Shown: positions 1 through 9,215 of the stretch, one piece after another
Numbering within the stretch: the first letter of the stretch is position 1
How the letters are laid out: every line of letters begins with the position of its first letter
NCBI GenBank assembly: GCA_015069425.1
Contig: SVIP01000007.1
Coordinates: forward strand, 1-46,079
Source: Clostridiales bacterium
GTDB lineage: Bacteria > Bacillota > Clostridia > Christensenellales > Borkfalkiaceae
Length of the DNA: 46,079 nt
Reading direction: 5' to 3'
The notes under the pieces: generated by a model
Database searches by the model: none
Told to the model about the DNA's origin: nothing
The model's input: only the letters and a program-made list of their open reading frames with translations
Made by a program: the position numbers and the translations under genes

Positions 1-1
1 A

Positions 2-883
2 ACCTGTGCAAATGCAACATCAACGGCTGGTACGGATGCGACAGGTACAACGATTGCGGAAGCAGTTGCACAGGTTGATGAGTTCGCTTATGTTGGCGGC
101 ATTTTATCAACCCAAAAATGTGAAAATGAGCTTGTAATTGCAAACGCAACAGCAATACAGGGTTTAGACCATATCTATTATGAAGCCACAAAATCATTAA
201 AAAATATCTCTGTTTTAGGCGCTGCAATTAAATCAGCGGAATTAACAAAAACAAGATTAATAGCTTATTCAGGTGTATCAGGCGAAAAACAAGCTATTGC
301 AACTTACGCAACAATCGCAGCTTCAACTAATTACTCAGGTGATAGCACTTGCTTAACAATGAACCTTAAAACTTTAACAGGAATACAACCTGATTTAAAC
401 TTAAACCAAACTTATTACAACACGGCTAAACAGTATGGCGTTGATATTTTTGCAAATACCGAAGGTTTAAGTGTTGTTTATTCTTTTGATAACGGTTTAT
501 ACACGGATGAAGCAACAGGCGAATTATGGCTCAAAAAAGCTCTTGAAGTAAGCGGATCTAACTATTTAAGAAAAACAAACACTAAAATTCCTCAAACCGA
601 ATCAGCTATGGCAGGCTTTAGGAACGCTTACGAACAGAGATTATTGCAAGGAGTAAGAAACGGTTTTATGGCTCCCGGAACGTGGAACGATAGCATACCA
701 TTCGGCAACCCCGAAGACTTTTTAAGAAATATTGAAGAAAAAGGATATTACATTTATTCTTTACCGATTTCTAAACAGGCTCAAACCGAAAGAGAAGCAA
801 GAATTGCCCCCGTTGTTCAAATTGCAATTAAATTATCAGGTGCTTTCCACAGCTCAAATGTTATAGTCAATGTTCAAAGATAA
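2..883 (+). CDS. Contractile tail sheath protein, C-terminal part (DUF3383-like)
   Basis: This is the last 293 codons of the tail sheath gene that starts at 45348; joined through the 126-nt terminal overlap the protein is 493 aa. The sheath surrounds the tail tube and contracts during infection. The family call rests on the closing segment GYYIYSLPISKQAQTEREAR followed by a strand containing GAFHSSNVIVNV, typical of DUF3383 sheaths, and on the tube gene directly downstream. The frame is open from base 2, so the ATG at 359 is internal. The codons in bases 2-7 (T, C) differ from the matching place at 45948-45953 (D, G). Confidence 0.85.
   Translation, partial: TCANATSTAGTDATGTTIAEAVAQVDEFAYVGGILSTQKCENELVIANATAIQGLDHIYYEATKSLKNISVLGAAIKSAELTKTRLIAYSGVSGEKQAIATYATIAASTNYSGDSTCLTMNLKTLTGIQPDLNLNQTYYNTAKQYGVDIFANTEGLSVVYSFDNGLYTDEATGELWLKKALEVSGSNYLRKTNTKIPQTESAMAGFRNAYEQRLLQGVRNGFMAPGTWNDSIPFGNPEDFLRNIEEKGYYIYSLPISKQAQTEREARIAPVVQIAIKLSGAFHSSNVIVNVQR
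8..133. repeat. Terminal direct repeat closing the circle (left copy)
   Basis: Bases 8-133 are identical to 45954-46079 (126 nt, offset 45946). The repeat lies inside the sheath gene and keeps its frame, so it is most simply an assembly overlap of a circular or circularly permuted genome of about 45,946 bp, not a biological terminal repeat. Bases 1-7 do not match. Confidence 0.93.
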
Positions 884-901
884 CGAAAGGAAATAATTAA
901 A

Positions 902-1354
902 ATGTCAACATATACATTAACAGGGGACGATACGATTATAATAAATGACCTCCCCTTAAAAGATTTTGCGGATGGCGATATTGCAACTCTTGACATTCCG
1001 GATGACCTTATTGCAACTACAACAGGAAAGAACGGAAATACTATTTTTGCCTTAAATGAATCGGGCAAAAACGCAACCTTAACCGTAAGACCTTTAATAT
1101 CATCAGATACCGATAAAAGATTAAACGGCTTAATTCCAAAGACTGAAAACTTCGCTTCAACCATTCTTTTAACGGGTTCAGTTGTAAAACAAGTCGGAGA
1201 CGGGCAGGGTAATATTTCATATAATACTTATTTATTATCGGGTGGTATGATAAGAAAAATCCCCGGCACTAAATCAAGCGTAAATGGCGATACGCAGCAA
1301 GCCGTAATGGAATATGTTATATTCTTTGCTAATAATTCAAGAGCTATTTCATAA
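902..1354 (+). CDS. Tail tube protein (DUF3277-like)
   Basis: A 150-aa protein starting 18 bp after the sheath gene with a GAAAGG ribosome site. It forms the inner tube through which DNA passes. Early motif DDTIIINDLPLKDFADGD and the middle stretch NGLIPKTENFASTILLTGS resemble the DUF3277 tube family, and the size and position (sheath, tube, chaperone, tape measure) fit. No signal peptide or membrane segment is present. The assignment is by family resemblance and synteny. Confidence 0.8.
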   Translation: MSTYTLTGDDTIIINDLPLKDFADGDIATLDIPDDLIATTTGKNGNTIFALNESGKNATLTVRPLISSDTDKRLNGLIPKTENFASTILLTGSVVKQVGDGQGNISYNTYLLSGGMIRKIPGTKSSVNGDTQQAVMEYVIFFANNSRAIS

Positions 1355-1381
1355 AAGTAAATAAGATATAAAGGATAAAAA

Positions 1382-1852
1382 ATGAGAGATTTTAAAGCTA
1401 AAAATACAGGTAACAGAATTGTAATAAATCCTGCTCCGTATAAAACCGCAATAAACCTTAAAAACGTGCTATTAAATGAATTAAAAAACAACATTTTAGG
1501 GCTTAAAGTTTTAGGGAATAAAGAAAATGTCCTTGAAAAAGAAATTGATTTTACGGGATGTATAGATTTTATTAAAAATGTTTTAATCGGTGCGGATATA
1601 TCAGAAACGGTAAATAAAGTAATATTTGATTGCTTAGGCTATTGTACTTATAACACCGTTGAAGCGATTACAGAAAGCCTTTTTGATAAAATTCCCGAAG
1701 CAAGAGAGGATTATTACGAAATCATAATTGCTTGTATTGAGGAAAACCTCAAACCTTTTATGAAAAGCCTGGCTTCCGAGTGGTCAATCCTTGCTCCGAA
1801 GCTGGGCGAAAGCCAAGCGTTGAATGTAATCTTCCAGAGCTTGAGCAAATAG
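1382..1852 (+). CDS. Tail assembly chaperone, short form (gpG-like)
   Basis: A 156-aa mostly helical protein between the tube and tape measure genes, the standard place for a tail assembly chaperone that coats the tape measure protein while the tube polymerises. The sequence itself is not a strongly recognisable family. It ends in TAG at 1850, while the -1 frame is open from 1741 through 2004, the classic arrangement for a frameshifted long form (gpGT in lambda-like systems). Function is inferred from position and the overlapping frame. Confidence 0.65.
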   Translation: MRDFKAKNTGNRIVINPAPYKTAINLKNVLLNELKNNILGLKVLGNKENVLEKEIDFTGCIDFIKNVLIGADISETVNKVIFDCLGYCTYNTVEAITESLFDKIPEAREDYYEIIIACIEENLKPFMKSLASEWSILAPKLGESQALNVIFQSLSK

Positions 1853-2004
1853 TTTATGTTTTAGCAAAAGCGCAATGGTGCGGGGGAGACCCTGAAAGAA
1901 TAGAAAATATGCCCGTTGATAAGGTTATTAAATCCTATCATTTTGAGGTTTATTCCCGTGAATACGAAGCAACTTATATTGAATTAAACAAGGAAACGAA
2001 ATGA
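1741..2004 (+). CDS. Tail chaperone C-terminal extension, likely made by -1 frameshift
   Basis: The -1 frame relative to the upstream chaperone is open from 1741 (after a TGA at 1738) to the TGA at 2002-2004 and overlaps the zero frame for about 110 nt. The only start is a GTG at 1780 with no Shine-Dalgarno site, so a fusion by ribosomal slippage is more likely than independent translation. Imperfect slip candidates are ACCTTTT near 1753 and GAAAAGC near 1762; neither is a canonical heptamer. The extension (segment LEQIVYVLAKAQWCGGDPER) ends in an ATGA overlap with the tape measure gene. Confidence 0.6.
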   Translation, partial: GKPQTFYEKPGFRVVNPCSEAGRKPSVECNLPELEQIVYVLAKAQWCGGDPERIENMPVDKVIKSYHFEVYSREYEATYIELNKETK

Positions 2005-3494
2005 GCTTTGGTTTAAAAATTGGCGAAATTTTTGTTCAGCTTGGTGTTTTAGGCGATACCAAAGAACTTGATAAAACTATCAAACAAATGGATTCGCTAA
2101 AACGCAAAAATCAAGAAAAAATTGAATTTACAAAAAAAATATTAGAGTTAAACGAAAAAGAAAAACAAGCTGAAACCGCAAGAGAAAAATCACAAATAAA
2201 ACGTGCAAAAGCACTTGAAAGAGACAATTATTTAACTTCTTTAAAATTAAACAAAACAAAAGAATTATCAAGCAGCATAACCACGCAGAACAAACAAATT
2301 ATAGGCACAGTTAAAGCCATTGGCAAAATGATAACCGCCGTTTCATTAGCTTATAAAGCTATGGATATTTTGATAAGTCGGTTTGCTTCCGCTAATCAGC
2401 AAATGATAGCTAATCAGCAAATGATAACTTTTCAGCGCACAACAGGCTTATCTTTTCAGTCGCTGAATAAATATGCTTCCGCTAATGCAGCCGTTAATTT
2501 TAATTCCTCTATTGAGGGAACGGCTCAAACAATGTCAAGATTAGCAAGCAATTTATACGATATCCGTATGGGCAGAGGCGATATTTCCCCTTATCAGGAA
2601 CTTGCTTTTGTTGGCGGAAAAGCCTTTAACCCTATGGGAATGAGTGTAGAACAATTAATTGAAAACGTAAGAGAAGCAATAAAAGGGGTTGACGACGTAC
2701 AGGCAACAAACATTATTCAACGCATGGGTTTTTCTCCCGATGACCTTTTAATGCTTAGAATGTCAAGAGAAGAATTTGAAAAAATAAACGATTTATTTTT
2801 GAGCCCAAAACAACGGGAAGAAATGAACCGCTACGGGCTTGAACTTAAAAAGGTAAAATTAGAGTTTGAAAAAATATCTCAAAGCGTTTTAATCGATTTT
2901 GCCGAACCATTTATTAAACTATCAAAAATAATTGAAAGAATTTGGAACGGCATATACAAAGTTATAATAAAACCAATAATGTTAGGTTTCAAAATTATAT
3001 CCGAAACGATTAAAGGAGTGGTCAAATTTTCGCAGGACTTAATAAAATCCTTAGCAAATGCTTTTGAAATATTAAAACCAATTTTAGCCATATCCAGAGC
3101 AATTTACTTAATATTTCAAGATATAGCTACTTATTTTACAGGTGGCGAAAGTTATTTCGGCGATTTTATTGAAGGACTTTCACAAGCAGCCGATAAAGTT
3201 AAGGACATGTTTAAATTTGAAACTCCCGCTTGGGTTGAAACGGTTATGAGCTGGTTTAACCGAGGGCAAGAACCTGTACAGCCAAATGAACGAGGGGAGT
3301 ATTTTTCAAGACCGGAAGATAAACCCCTAAATATGACACCTATTAACACAAATCAATTATCTCAAAACACTAATAATATCAACACAAATAACCAATTTAC
3401 AATCAATTCAAACCAACCGACCGAAAAAATAGCACAAGGTTTGATTAATACGTTTACTCCCTCTCAGGTACAATTTTCAACGGTAGCAGTATAG
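2001..3494 (+). CDS. Tail tape measure protein
   Basis: A 497-aa protein that starts in an ATGA overlap with the chaperone extension. Residues about 20-80 form a Lys/Glu-rich coiled coil, a hydrophobic helix lies near 95-115 (MITAVSLAYKAMDIL), and further hydrophobic helices lie near 300-370; the C-terminal 60 residues are Asn/Gln-rich and disordered. This make-up and the position after the chaperone are typical of tape measures, which set tail length. At the usual ~1.5 angstrom per residue it predicts a short tail of about 75 nm. Confidence 0.8.
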   Translation: MSFGLKIGEIFVQLGVLGDTKELDKTIKQMDSLKRKNQEKIEFTKKILELNEKEKQAETAREKSQIKRAKALERDNYLTSLKLNKTKELSSSITTQNKQIIGTVKAIGKMITAVSLAYKAMDILISRFASANQQMIANQQMITFQRTTGLSFQSLNKYASANAAVNFNSSIEGTAQTMSRLASNLYDIRMGRGDISPYQELAFVGGKAFNPMGMSVEQLIENVREAIKGVDDVQATNIIQRMGFSPDDLLMLRMSREEFEKINDLFLSPKQREEMNRYGLELKKVKLEFEKISQSVLIDFAEPFIKLSKIIERIWNGIYKVIIKPIMLGFKIISETIKGVVKFSQDLIKSLANAFEILKPILAISRAIYLIFQDIATYFTGGESYFGDFIEGLSQAADKVKDMFKFETPAWVETVMSWFNRGQEPVQPNERGEYFSRPEDKPLNMTPINTNQLSQNTNNINTNNQFTINSNQPTEKIAQGLINTFTPSQVQFSTVAV

Positions 3495-3495
3495 A

Positions 3496-4314
3496 ATGTT
3501 AAACAGAATTTCAGATTTTTTATATGATACAACCGATTATGAAACGGTAAAAGAGGTAAACAATAACCCTGCGATTTTATTTACTAACACTTCTACAAGT
3601 GAATTTGGAAATGTATATATTTTTGAAAAATTTGGGGTTGAAAAAGCAAATACAATAAAATTTTCGTCATCCATTACAACTCACTATATGGAAGATAACA
3701 CAGCCCGACAAGACCACTGGGCGATAAACCCCGTAACTTATACTCTAAGCGGTTTAATCGGGGAAGTTGTTTTTACTCCGCCAAAACAGTACGCTAATTT
3801 TGTTCAAAAAAATATTATAGATTATCTTGCCCCTTTAAGTATGCTGTCGCCTACATTTGACAGTTACACTCAATCTGCAATTAATACGGTTGCAGCGATT
3901 GAAGCAAGCGTAAACCGATATAAACAAATATTTACACAAGCATTAAATAATTTTCAAAATATTAAAACTCAAAAACCAAATCAGGAGCAAATTATTAAAT
4001 GGCTTAAAAATTTAAGAGATAACCGCCAGCTTGTCAATATCTGGACACCTTACGGCGAATATAACAATATGGCAATAAATGATTTTCAGGGTTCCCAAAA
4101 TGACAGTAAATTTCAAAGCGATTTAGAAATTCAATTTACTCAATGGCGCAACGTTTCAACGGCAACAAGAAAAGCAACCAAAGAAGAACAAGCTTACTTT
4201 TGCGCCTGCCAACAAGCTGAAACGCAGGAAATCGGAACGGCAAGCACAAAATACTCTGATGCAAAAGCAATTTATAAATATAAGACACAGGATTTTTGGG
4301 GAAACCCTTTATAA
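3496..4314 (+). CDS. Tail tip/baseplate protein, Dit-like position
   Basis: A 272-aa protein directly after the tape measure (1-bp gap). The N-terminal half is beta-rich (VYIFEKFGVEKANTIKFSSS, then TYTLSGLIGEVVF), followed by helices and a segment RQLVNIWTPYGEYNNMAIND that resembles phage proteins linking the tube to the baseplate. It probably forms the ring at the tube end, by position. The exact family is not certain. The stop overlaps the next start as TAATG. Confidence 0.55.
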   Translation: MLNRISDFLYDTTDYETVKEVNNNPAILFTNTSTSEFGNVYIFEKFGVEKANTIKFSSSITTHYMEDNTARQDHWAINPVTYTLSGLIGEVVFTPPKQYANFVQKNIIDYLAPLSMLSPTFDSYTQSAINTVAAIEASVNRYKQIFTQALNNFQNIKTQKPNQEQIIKWLKNLRDNRQLVNIWTPYGEYNNMAINDFQGSQNDSKFQSDLEIQFTQWRNVSTATRKATKEEQAYFCACQQAETQEIGTASTKYSDAKAIYKYKTQDFWGNPL

Positions 4315-4655
4315 TGCAACTAATCAACAACTTAACCGCCTCCCCCCGCCAATCGTTTCAAGTGCCGATTGAAACGGGAGAATACATACAATTTAATTTA
4401 TATTATTTCATAACTCAAAAAAGCTGGTTTTTTGATTTTACCTATAATAACTACACTTCAAACGGCAACCGTGTAGTTTTAAGCCCGAATACTTTAAGAC
4501 ACCTTAAAAATATTATTCCTTTTGGGCTTGCTTTTATGGCAGAGGGCAACGTCGAACCATTCAGCTTAACAGATTTTTCAACAGGCAGAGTTGGAATGTA
4601 TATTTTAAGCGCTGAAGAAGTACAAGAAATCGAAAGCACAATATATAATGCTTAA
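4314..4655 (+). CDS. Baseplate plug protein (Pam3 gp18-like, DUF6983)
   Basis: A 113-aa protein starting at the ATG in the TAATG overlap; an upstream in-frame TTG at 4296 is less likely. The pattern LTASPRQSFQVPI, WFFDFTY, VVLSPNTLRHL, PFGLAFM and the Glu-rich end matches the small beta-barrel family known as the plug in the cyanophage Pam3 baseplate. It is thought to seal the central channel before infection. The gene overlaps the hub gene by 8 bp. Confidence 0.7.
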   Translation: MQLINNLTASPRQSFQVPIETGEYIQFNLYYFITQKSWFFDFTYNNYTSNGNRVVLSPNTLRHLKNIIPFGLAFMAEGNVEPFSLTDFSTGRVGMYILSAEEVQEIESTIYNA

Positions 4656-6114
4656 CACGCAAAGTATTAATAATTTACCAAGTTTACAAAATCAATGTAT
4701 ATGGTCTTTATCCGTAACGGACGGAGTTAATACGGTAACTGTCGGCTATCCTTTAACCGTTGAATTTTCTATTGAAAGAAATACCTTTGCAAGCGCAAAC
4801 ACAGGCAATTTTAATATTTATAATTTAGCCCCCTCAACAAGAAGCGCAAAAGGCGGATTATTATTTCAAGACCGTTTCAATACGGCAAATCAAAAGATTT
4901 TAACTTTTAAAGCAGGATATAACGGAAATCTTGTAACTTGTTTTAAAGGGCGTATTCAAGAGGCATACTCAAAAAGAAGCGGAACAGAGGTTATAACTTC
5001 AATACAATGCCTGGATTTAGGAGTTCCGACGGATTATATTAACGTAACTTTTGAAGCGGGAACAACAAAACAAGAAGCCTATAAAAATATTATTCAAAAT
5101 CTATCAGGCTTAAAAATGGGTTCAATCGGAACTCTTGAAGGAACTTATCAAACTCCCGTAACTTTTGAAGGTAAACCCTTAAAGGTCTTAAATGAAATAA
5201 CGGGCGGTAATACATTTGTTGATAACAACATAATTCATACCTTAATGCCGAATGAAGCTCTTGATATTGGAGTTACAATATTAAACGCTGAAACGGGGCT
5301 AATTAATACCCCCCAAAGAAGAAACGCTGAAATTATTGCAGAGGGCATATTTAACCCGAATGTTTTTGTAGGGCAGTTAATAGAAGTCCAAAGCCAAACC
5401 GCAAGCGAATTTTCAGGAACGTTTAAAGTATCAGGATTTCAACATTCGGGAACTATATCGGGAGCTGTCGCAGGAACACGCCAAACCCGATACAATTTCT
5501 TAGTCGGTGCATTATTGCCAAACGGAAGCTACACCGTAACGGGAACAACCGAAAAACAGCCGTTTATTAAAGTTAAACCGAATAACGAAAAAGAACCCGT
5601 TAATTCTAAAATTGGCGGTGATGTTTACAGCGTATATCAGTATATAAGAAAAAATAACGGGAAAGTTCCGAATACAAAAGTAGGACATACGAATTTTACC
5701 TGGAAACAATTATTACTTCCTGCCGGAACGGGCAACACCGAAAGCCAGGTATATAGCCAAATATCAACCGAAATTTTGCAAAATTGCAAAGTTATAGCTG
5801 AAAAGCTCTACGATTTTGTAAATACAAATTTTGGCGGTGCAAAAGTAAATATTGTATCTAATTGGCGCTCAAAAGAAAATAATGCAAGCTTGAATAACGC
5901 CGCAAAGGGAAGCGCACATTTAAGAGGTTCTGCAATAGATTTTAATATACAAGGGCGAACAATAAAATCAGCCTGGAATATATTTAATCGCTCCTGGGAT
6001 AAATTTACTTATATTTATAGAACTAAAACATCTTTTAATATTCATGTTCAAGCAACAACAGGAAAAGGCGGAGCTTTAAGAGCTTCAAATCAGAAAAATT
6101 TATATTTTGGTTAA
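4648..6114 (+). CDS. Baseplate hub protein with C-terminal M15-type peptidase
   Basis: A 488-aa fusion. Residues about 1-300 resemble a gp27/gpD-type tail hub, including FNIYNLAPSTRSA and repeated beta segments. Residues about 320-488 form a D-Ala-D-Ala-peptidase-like M15 domain: SAHLRGSAIDF near 422-432 supplies zinc ligands His and Asp, and NIHVQ near 464-468 the third His. The hub centres the baseplate and the peptidase would locally cut cell-wall peptides during entry. The second M15 enzyme of the genome is the endolysin at 15689. Confidence 0.75.
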   Translation: MLNTQSINNLPSLQNQCIWSLSVTDGVNTVTVGYPLTVEFSIERNTFASANTGNFNIYNLAPSTRSAKGGLLFQDRFNTANQKILTFKAGYNGNLVTCFKGRIQEAYSKRSGTEVITSIQCLDLGVPTDYINVTFEAGTTKQEAYKNIIQNLSGLKMGSIGTLEGTYQTPVTFEGKPLKVLNEITGGNTFVDNNIIHTLMPNEALDIGVTILNAETGLINTPQRRNAEIIAEGIFNPNVFVGQLIEVQSQTASEFSGTFKVSGFQHSGTISGAVAGTRQTRYNFLVGALLPNGSYTVTGTTEKQPFIKVKPNNEKEPVNSKIGGDVYSVYQYIRKNNGKVPNTKVGHTNFTWKQLLLPAGTGNTESQVYSQISTEILQNCKVIAEKLYDFVNTNFGGAKVNIVSNWRSKENNASLNNAAKGSAHLRGSAIDFNIQGRTIKSAWNIFNRSWDKFTYIYRTKTSFNIHVQATTGKGGALRASNQKNLYFG

Positions 6115-6116
6115 TT

Positions 6117-6770
6117 ATGAGCTTAAATTACGGTAATTTTTTAGAAGAACCAAACCTTACAACAACTTTAGAAAGTTTTGAAGAATTTATCAAATATTCT
6201 GAAATTAATTGTGTGAGGGTTGGAATAGTAGATAGTTACGACGAAAACACCAGAGTCGCAAAGGTCAATATTGCAAATAAATTAACCATAGGCTTAAAAG
6301 ACGACGGCTCTGCAATAACTCAAAACTATGCTCCTATATATGCTAAAGTCTTATTTTTCGGCTGGGGTAATATCGGGATAACTCATCCGATTAATCAGGG
6401 AATGGAAGGCGTTTTATTATTTAATGACCGTGAGCTTGAAAGCTGGTATATAAACGGAAATATTAATAATCTTGCCCATAAAAGAGCACACTCAAAAACA
6501 GATGCTATTTTTATCGCAGGGTTGTTGAGTTTGCCGAACATGATAGCAACGCTTCAAAATTGCTTAAATCTTTTTTACGGCTTAAACAATATCCAAATAA
6601 GCGACACGGGAATAACAATTAATGGAAATACGATTATTAACGGTAATTTAACCGTAAACGGAGCAATAGAAGCAACGGGCGATATAGTTGCAGGTGGTAT
6701 CAGCCTGTTAAAGCATTATCACAAATATAATAATAATCCAACGACGGAAGCAAAGGGCAATGTTAGTTAG
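6117..6770 (+). CDS. Baseplate spike protein (Gp138/gpV-like)
   Basis: A 217-aa protein with an OB-like N-terminal half (CVRVGIVDSYDENTRVAKVN, then GIGITHPINQG-like turns and GVLLFNDRELE) and a C-terminal repeat-rich needle (ITINGNTIINGNLTVNGAIE). This matches membrane-piercing spike proteins at the tail tip. It ends in LKHYHKYNNN, where a His-rich turn could bind metal as in other spikes; that is inference. It overlaps the next gene by 11 bp. Confidence 0.75.
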   Translation: MSLNYGNFLEEPNLTTTLESFEEFIKYSEINCVRVGIVDSYDENTRVAKVNIANKLTIGLKDDGSAITQNYAPIYAKVLFFGWGNIGITHPINQGMEGVLLFNDRELESWYINGNINNLAHKRAHSKTDAIFIAGLLSLPNMIATLQNCLNLFYGLNNIQISDTGITINGNTIINGNLTVNGAIEATGDIVAGGISLLKHYHKYNNNPTTEAKGNVS

Positions 6771-7131
6771 AGCAATTAAAAACAATGAAGATATGTCAAA
6801 AAGAGCGTGGGTTTTTTGCAGAGGTTTATCTGCTTATAAAAAAGAACAGGCAGGAATTAACCAGGGCATAAAATCAGGGTTGCTTGAATTTCAAAATGAT
6901 TGTTATTTTGCACTTCAAAACGGAATCGACTGGCTAACCCGTTTAGGCTCAAAAAATCAAAAAGAATTGTTAGATAATGACATACAAAATATTATATTAA
7001 ACCGTTGGGGAGTTTTGAACATGCAAGACTTTCAAAGCTCCGTAATTGAAAGAGCTTACAGTTGCTCTTGCAATGTTTATACGGTTTTTTCATCAAATCC
7101 TTATCAATTAAATTTTACACAAAATATTTAA
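6760..7131 (+). CDS. Baseplate wedge protein, gp25/gpW-like
   Basis: A 123-aa protein with the gp25-type core NGIDWLTRLGSKNQKELLDN, then IQNIILNRWGVLNMQDFQSS and the ending YTVFSSN, characteristic of wedge proteins that connect sheath to baseplate. It sits between the spike and baseplate J genes, the usual order in Mu- and Pam3-like tails. The start overlaps the spike gene, suggesting translational coupling. Confidence 0.7.
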   Translation: MLVRAIKNNEDMSKRAWVFCRGLSAYKKEQAGINQGIKSGLLEFQNDCYFALQNGIDWLTRLGSKNQKELLDNDIQNIILNRWGVLNMQDFQSSVIERAYSCSCNVYTVFSSNPYQLNFTQNI

Positions 7132-7140
7132 AGGTTCAAA

Positions 7141-8565
7141 ATGACAGACAGTTTAAATTTTGACGGACTTTCTTTAAAGTCTAATTCTGCTTTATTATCA
7201 GAAATTCAATCAGATTTACAGGCGATATATTCGCCAAACGGTGAAGAAATTGATTTTTCTTCATCATCGCCTGACGGGCAATTTTCTCAGCTTCTTGCGA
7301 CAATAGGCACAACCCATAGAGAGCTTTTAGCAAGTATTTATAACGCAACTGACCCCTCTAAGTGCGACAAAGCACAACAAGACAGCAAATATCAGCTAAA
7401 TTATTTATTCAGAAAAGGCGGAAGTTATACAACTCAAAATATTGCTATAACTGCAACAAAAACAGTAACTTTGCAGGGTTTAGACGGTTCTTATGAAGAT
7501 AATATAACGACAGCCTTTACCGTTTCAGATGATAGCGGTAATTTATGGTATTTAATTGATACAACAACAATTTTTGCAGGTGTGTCAAATCTGCCGTTCA
7601 GGGCTGCTCAAATAGGTGCGATAGTTCCGACAATAGGAACAATAACAAATATGTTAACCATAATTGACGGCATTGTATCGGTTAATAATACAGTTGGTTA
7701 TACAAGTCTTGGCGTTGAAGAAGAAAGCGTTTTAGATTTCAGAATACGCAGAGACCGTTCAACCGCTAATCAGTCAGGCAATAACGCTGATACTATTCAG
7801 GGGCAGATTTTAGCTTTAAACACGGTTAAAGATTGTGTTGTTTGGGTAAATGACACAAATACGACCGATTCAACCGGAACACTAGCGCATTATCTTTGGG
7901 TTATAGTTGACGGCGGAGCAAACACAGATATTGCCGATATAATTTATTCTAACAAAGGCGGATGCGGCACGAGAGGGAATATAACCGTACCAATTTCAAC
8001 CATTTCAGCGCAGACTTTAAATATAAACTTTGACCGCCCGAATGTTATCCCTTTGTATGTTAAATTTAATATTCAGACCATATCGGGAGCAGAAGCAATT
8101 AATCAACCCGGAATTAAAAAGAATATAGGAGAAAATTTAATATATAACATATCGGAAGATGCAGAAACATCAAAAGTAACGGCAATAGCAAGCGAAGCTA
8201 TAGATATAACGGGCGGAGGCGGTTATCCTCTTAATGTTTTAATTTCAACAGGCGGAAGTGCAACCGCAAGCGTTTCGGGTTCGGGAATAACAGGCGCAGA
8301 TGTTGATGTTGTAACTTTTCAGACAGTTTTAGGCAATATATCAACGGGCAATTATGTATTTACTTACGTTTCAGACAGCTGGCAATTTAACGCAAACAAT
8401 ATCGAACTTGAAGATTACGGAATAACTTATACGGGAACACCGCAGAATAACGCCGATATTACCGTTGCATTTACAGAGGGAACTTGGAGTGAGTATATCC
8501 CTGTTTCAAGTATTGCCGATAAATTCAGAACCGATGAAAATAAAATATATATTACGGTGATTTAA
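7141..8565 (+). CDS. Baseplate J-like protein
   Basis: A 474-aa baseplate wedge protein. The N-terminal part IQSDLQAIYSPNGEEIDFSS with PDGQFSQLLATIG, the central block EEESVLDFRIRRDRSTANQS and DCVVWVNDTN, and the segment GGANTDIADIIYSNKGGCGT are hallmarks of the Baseplate_J family. It builds the periphery of the baseplate and connects to fibres. Its stop overlaps the next ATG by one base (TAATG), consistent with a single tail operon. Confidence 0.85.
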   Translation: MTDSLNFDGLSLKSNSALLSEIQSDLQAIYSPNGEEIDFSSSSPDGQFSQLLATIGTTHRELLASIYNATDPSKCDKAQQDSKYQLNYLFRKGGSYTTQNIAITATKTVTLQGLDGSYEDNITTAFTVSDDSGNLWYLIDTTTIFAGVSNLPFRAAQIGAIVPTIGTITNMLTIIDGIVSVNNTVGYTSLGVEEESVLDFRIRRDRSTANQSGNNADTIQGQILALNTVKDCVVWVNDTNTTDSTGTLAHYLWVIVDGGANTDIADIIYSNKGGCGTRGNITVPISTISAQTLNINFDRPNVIPLYVKFNIQTISGAEAINQPGIKKNIGENLIYNISEDAETSKVTAIASEAIDITGGGGYPLNVLISTGGSATASVSGSGITGADVDVVTFQTVLGNISTGNYVFTYVSDSWQFNANNIELEDYGITYTGTPQNNADITVAFTEGTWSEYIPVSSIADKFRTDENKIYITVI

Positions 8566-9215
8566 TGGACTATTTAGAAGCTTTAAAAAGTCTGCAAGAA
8601 TATTTTGCAGACTTAATTATATTGCAATATCGCTATGCGCCCGAAAATAGAGAGCTGATTAAAAAACTTGTTAATCTTATTTTTGCAAATAACTTAGCTT
8701 TGCAAATAAGAGATTTAACGGTTGATGTTAATAAAAGTTTTGGGAAACAGCTTGAAATTGTAGGCAAATGGGTAGGAGTTGATAAATATTATAGCGGTTC
8801 AACTCTTTGGACGAAAAAATATTTTTCGCTTCCTTTGTATTCAACAATTAAAAACTCATCTTACAGCGATTATCAGGGCGGATTTTCAAATTATACAAAC
8901 TTTGATGAACCGGGGGCATTTTTAACCTATAAAAATTGGCAAGATGTCGGTTCACAAGTAAATCAGTTAGGCGATGAGTATTTTAAAGCACTTATAAAAT
9001 TAAAAATTATAAAAAATTCGATTAATCATACCTGCAAAAATATCGATGAAGCAATTTTTGAATGGAGCGGGGGGCTTGTATATACAACGTGGGATGTCAT
9101 GAAAGTAACTTACCATTACGACAGTTCTTATGGCGTTTTAATGCCGATTGCTCTTGCTAAAAAGGCGCTTCCTGCGCCAACTGGTTGTGAAATAAAAATA
9201 GAGGAAATATCATAA
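8565..9215 (+). CDS. Baseplate/tail protein, DUF2612-like (gpI-like)
   Basis: A 216-aa protein following baseplate J. Segments QLEIVGKWVGVDKYYSG, FDEPGAFLTYKNWQDVG and FKALIKLKIIKNSINHTCKN fit the DUF2612 family, which occupies the gpI place between baseplate J and the fibres. Coupled by TAATG overlaps at both ends. Confidence 0.7.
   Translation: MDYLEALKSLQEYFADLIILQYRYAPENRELIKKLVNLIFANNLALQIRDLTVDVNKSFGKQLEIVGKWVGVDKYYSGSTLWTKKYFSLPLYSTIKNSSYSDYQGGFSNYTNFDEPGAFLTYKNWQDVGSQVNQLGDEYFKALIKLKIIKNSINHTCKNIDEAIFEWSGGLVYTTWDVMKVTYHYDSSYGVLMPIALAKKALPAPTGCEIKIEEIS

Noticed and set aside
8-133. Biological direct terminal repeat of the virion DNA
   Set aside because: It lies in the middle of the sheath gene and keeps frame; an assembly overlap of a circular map explains it more simply.
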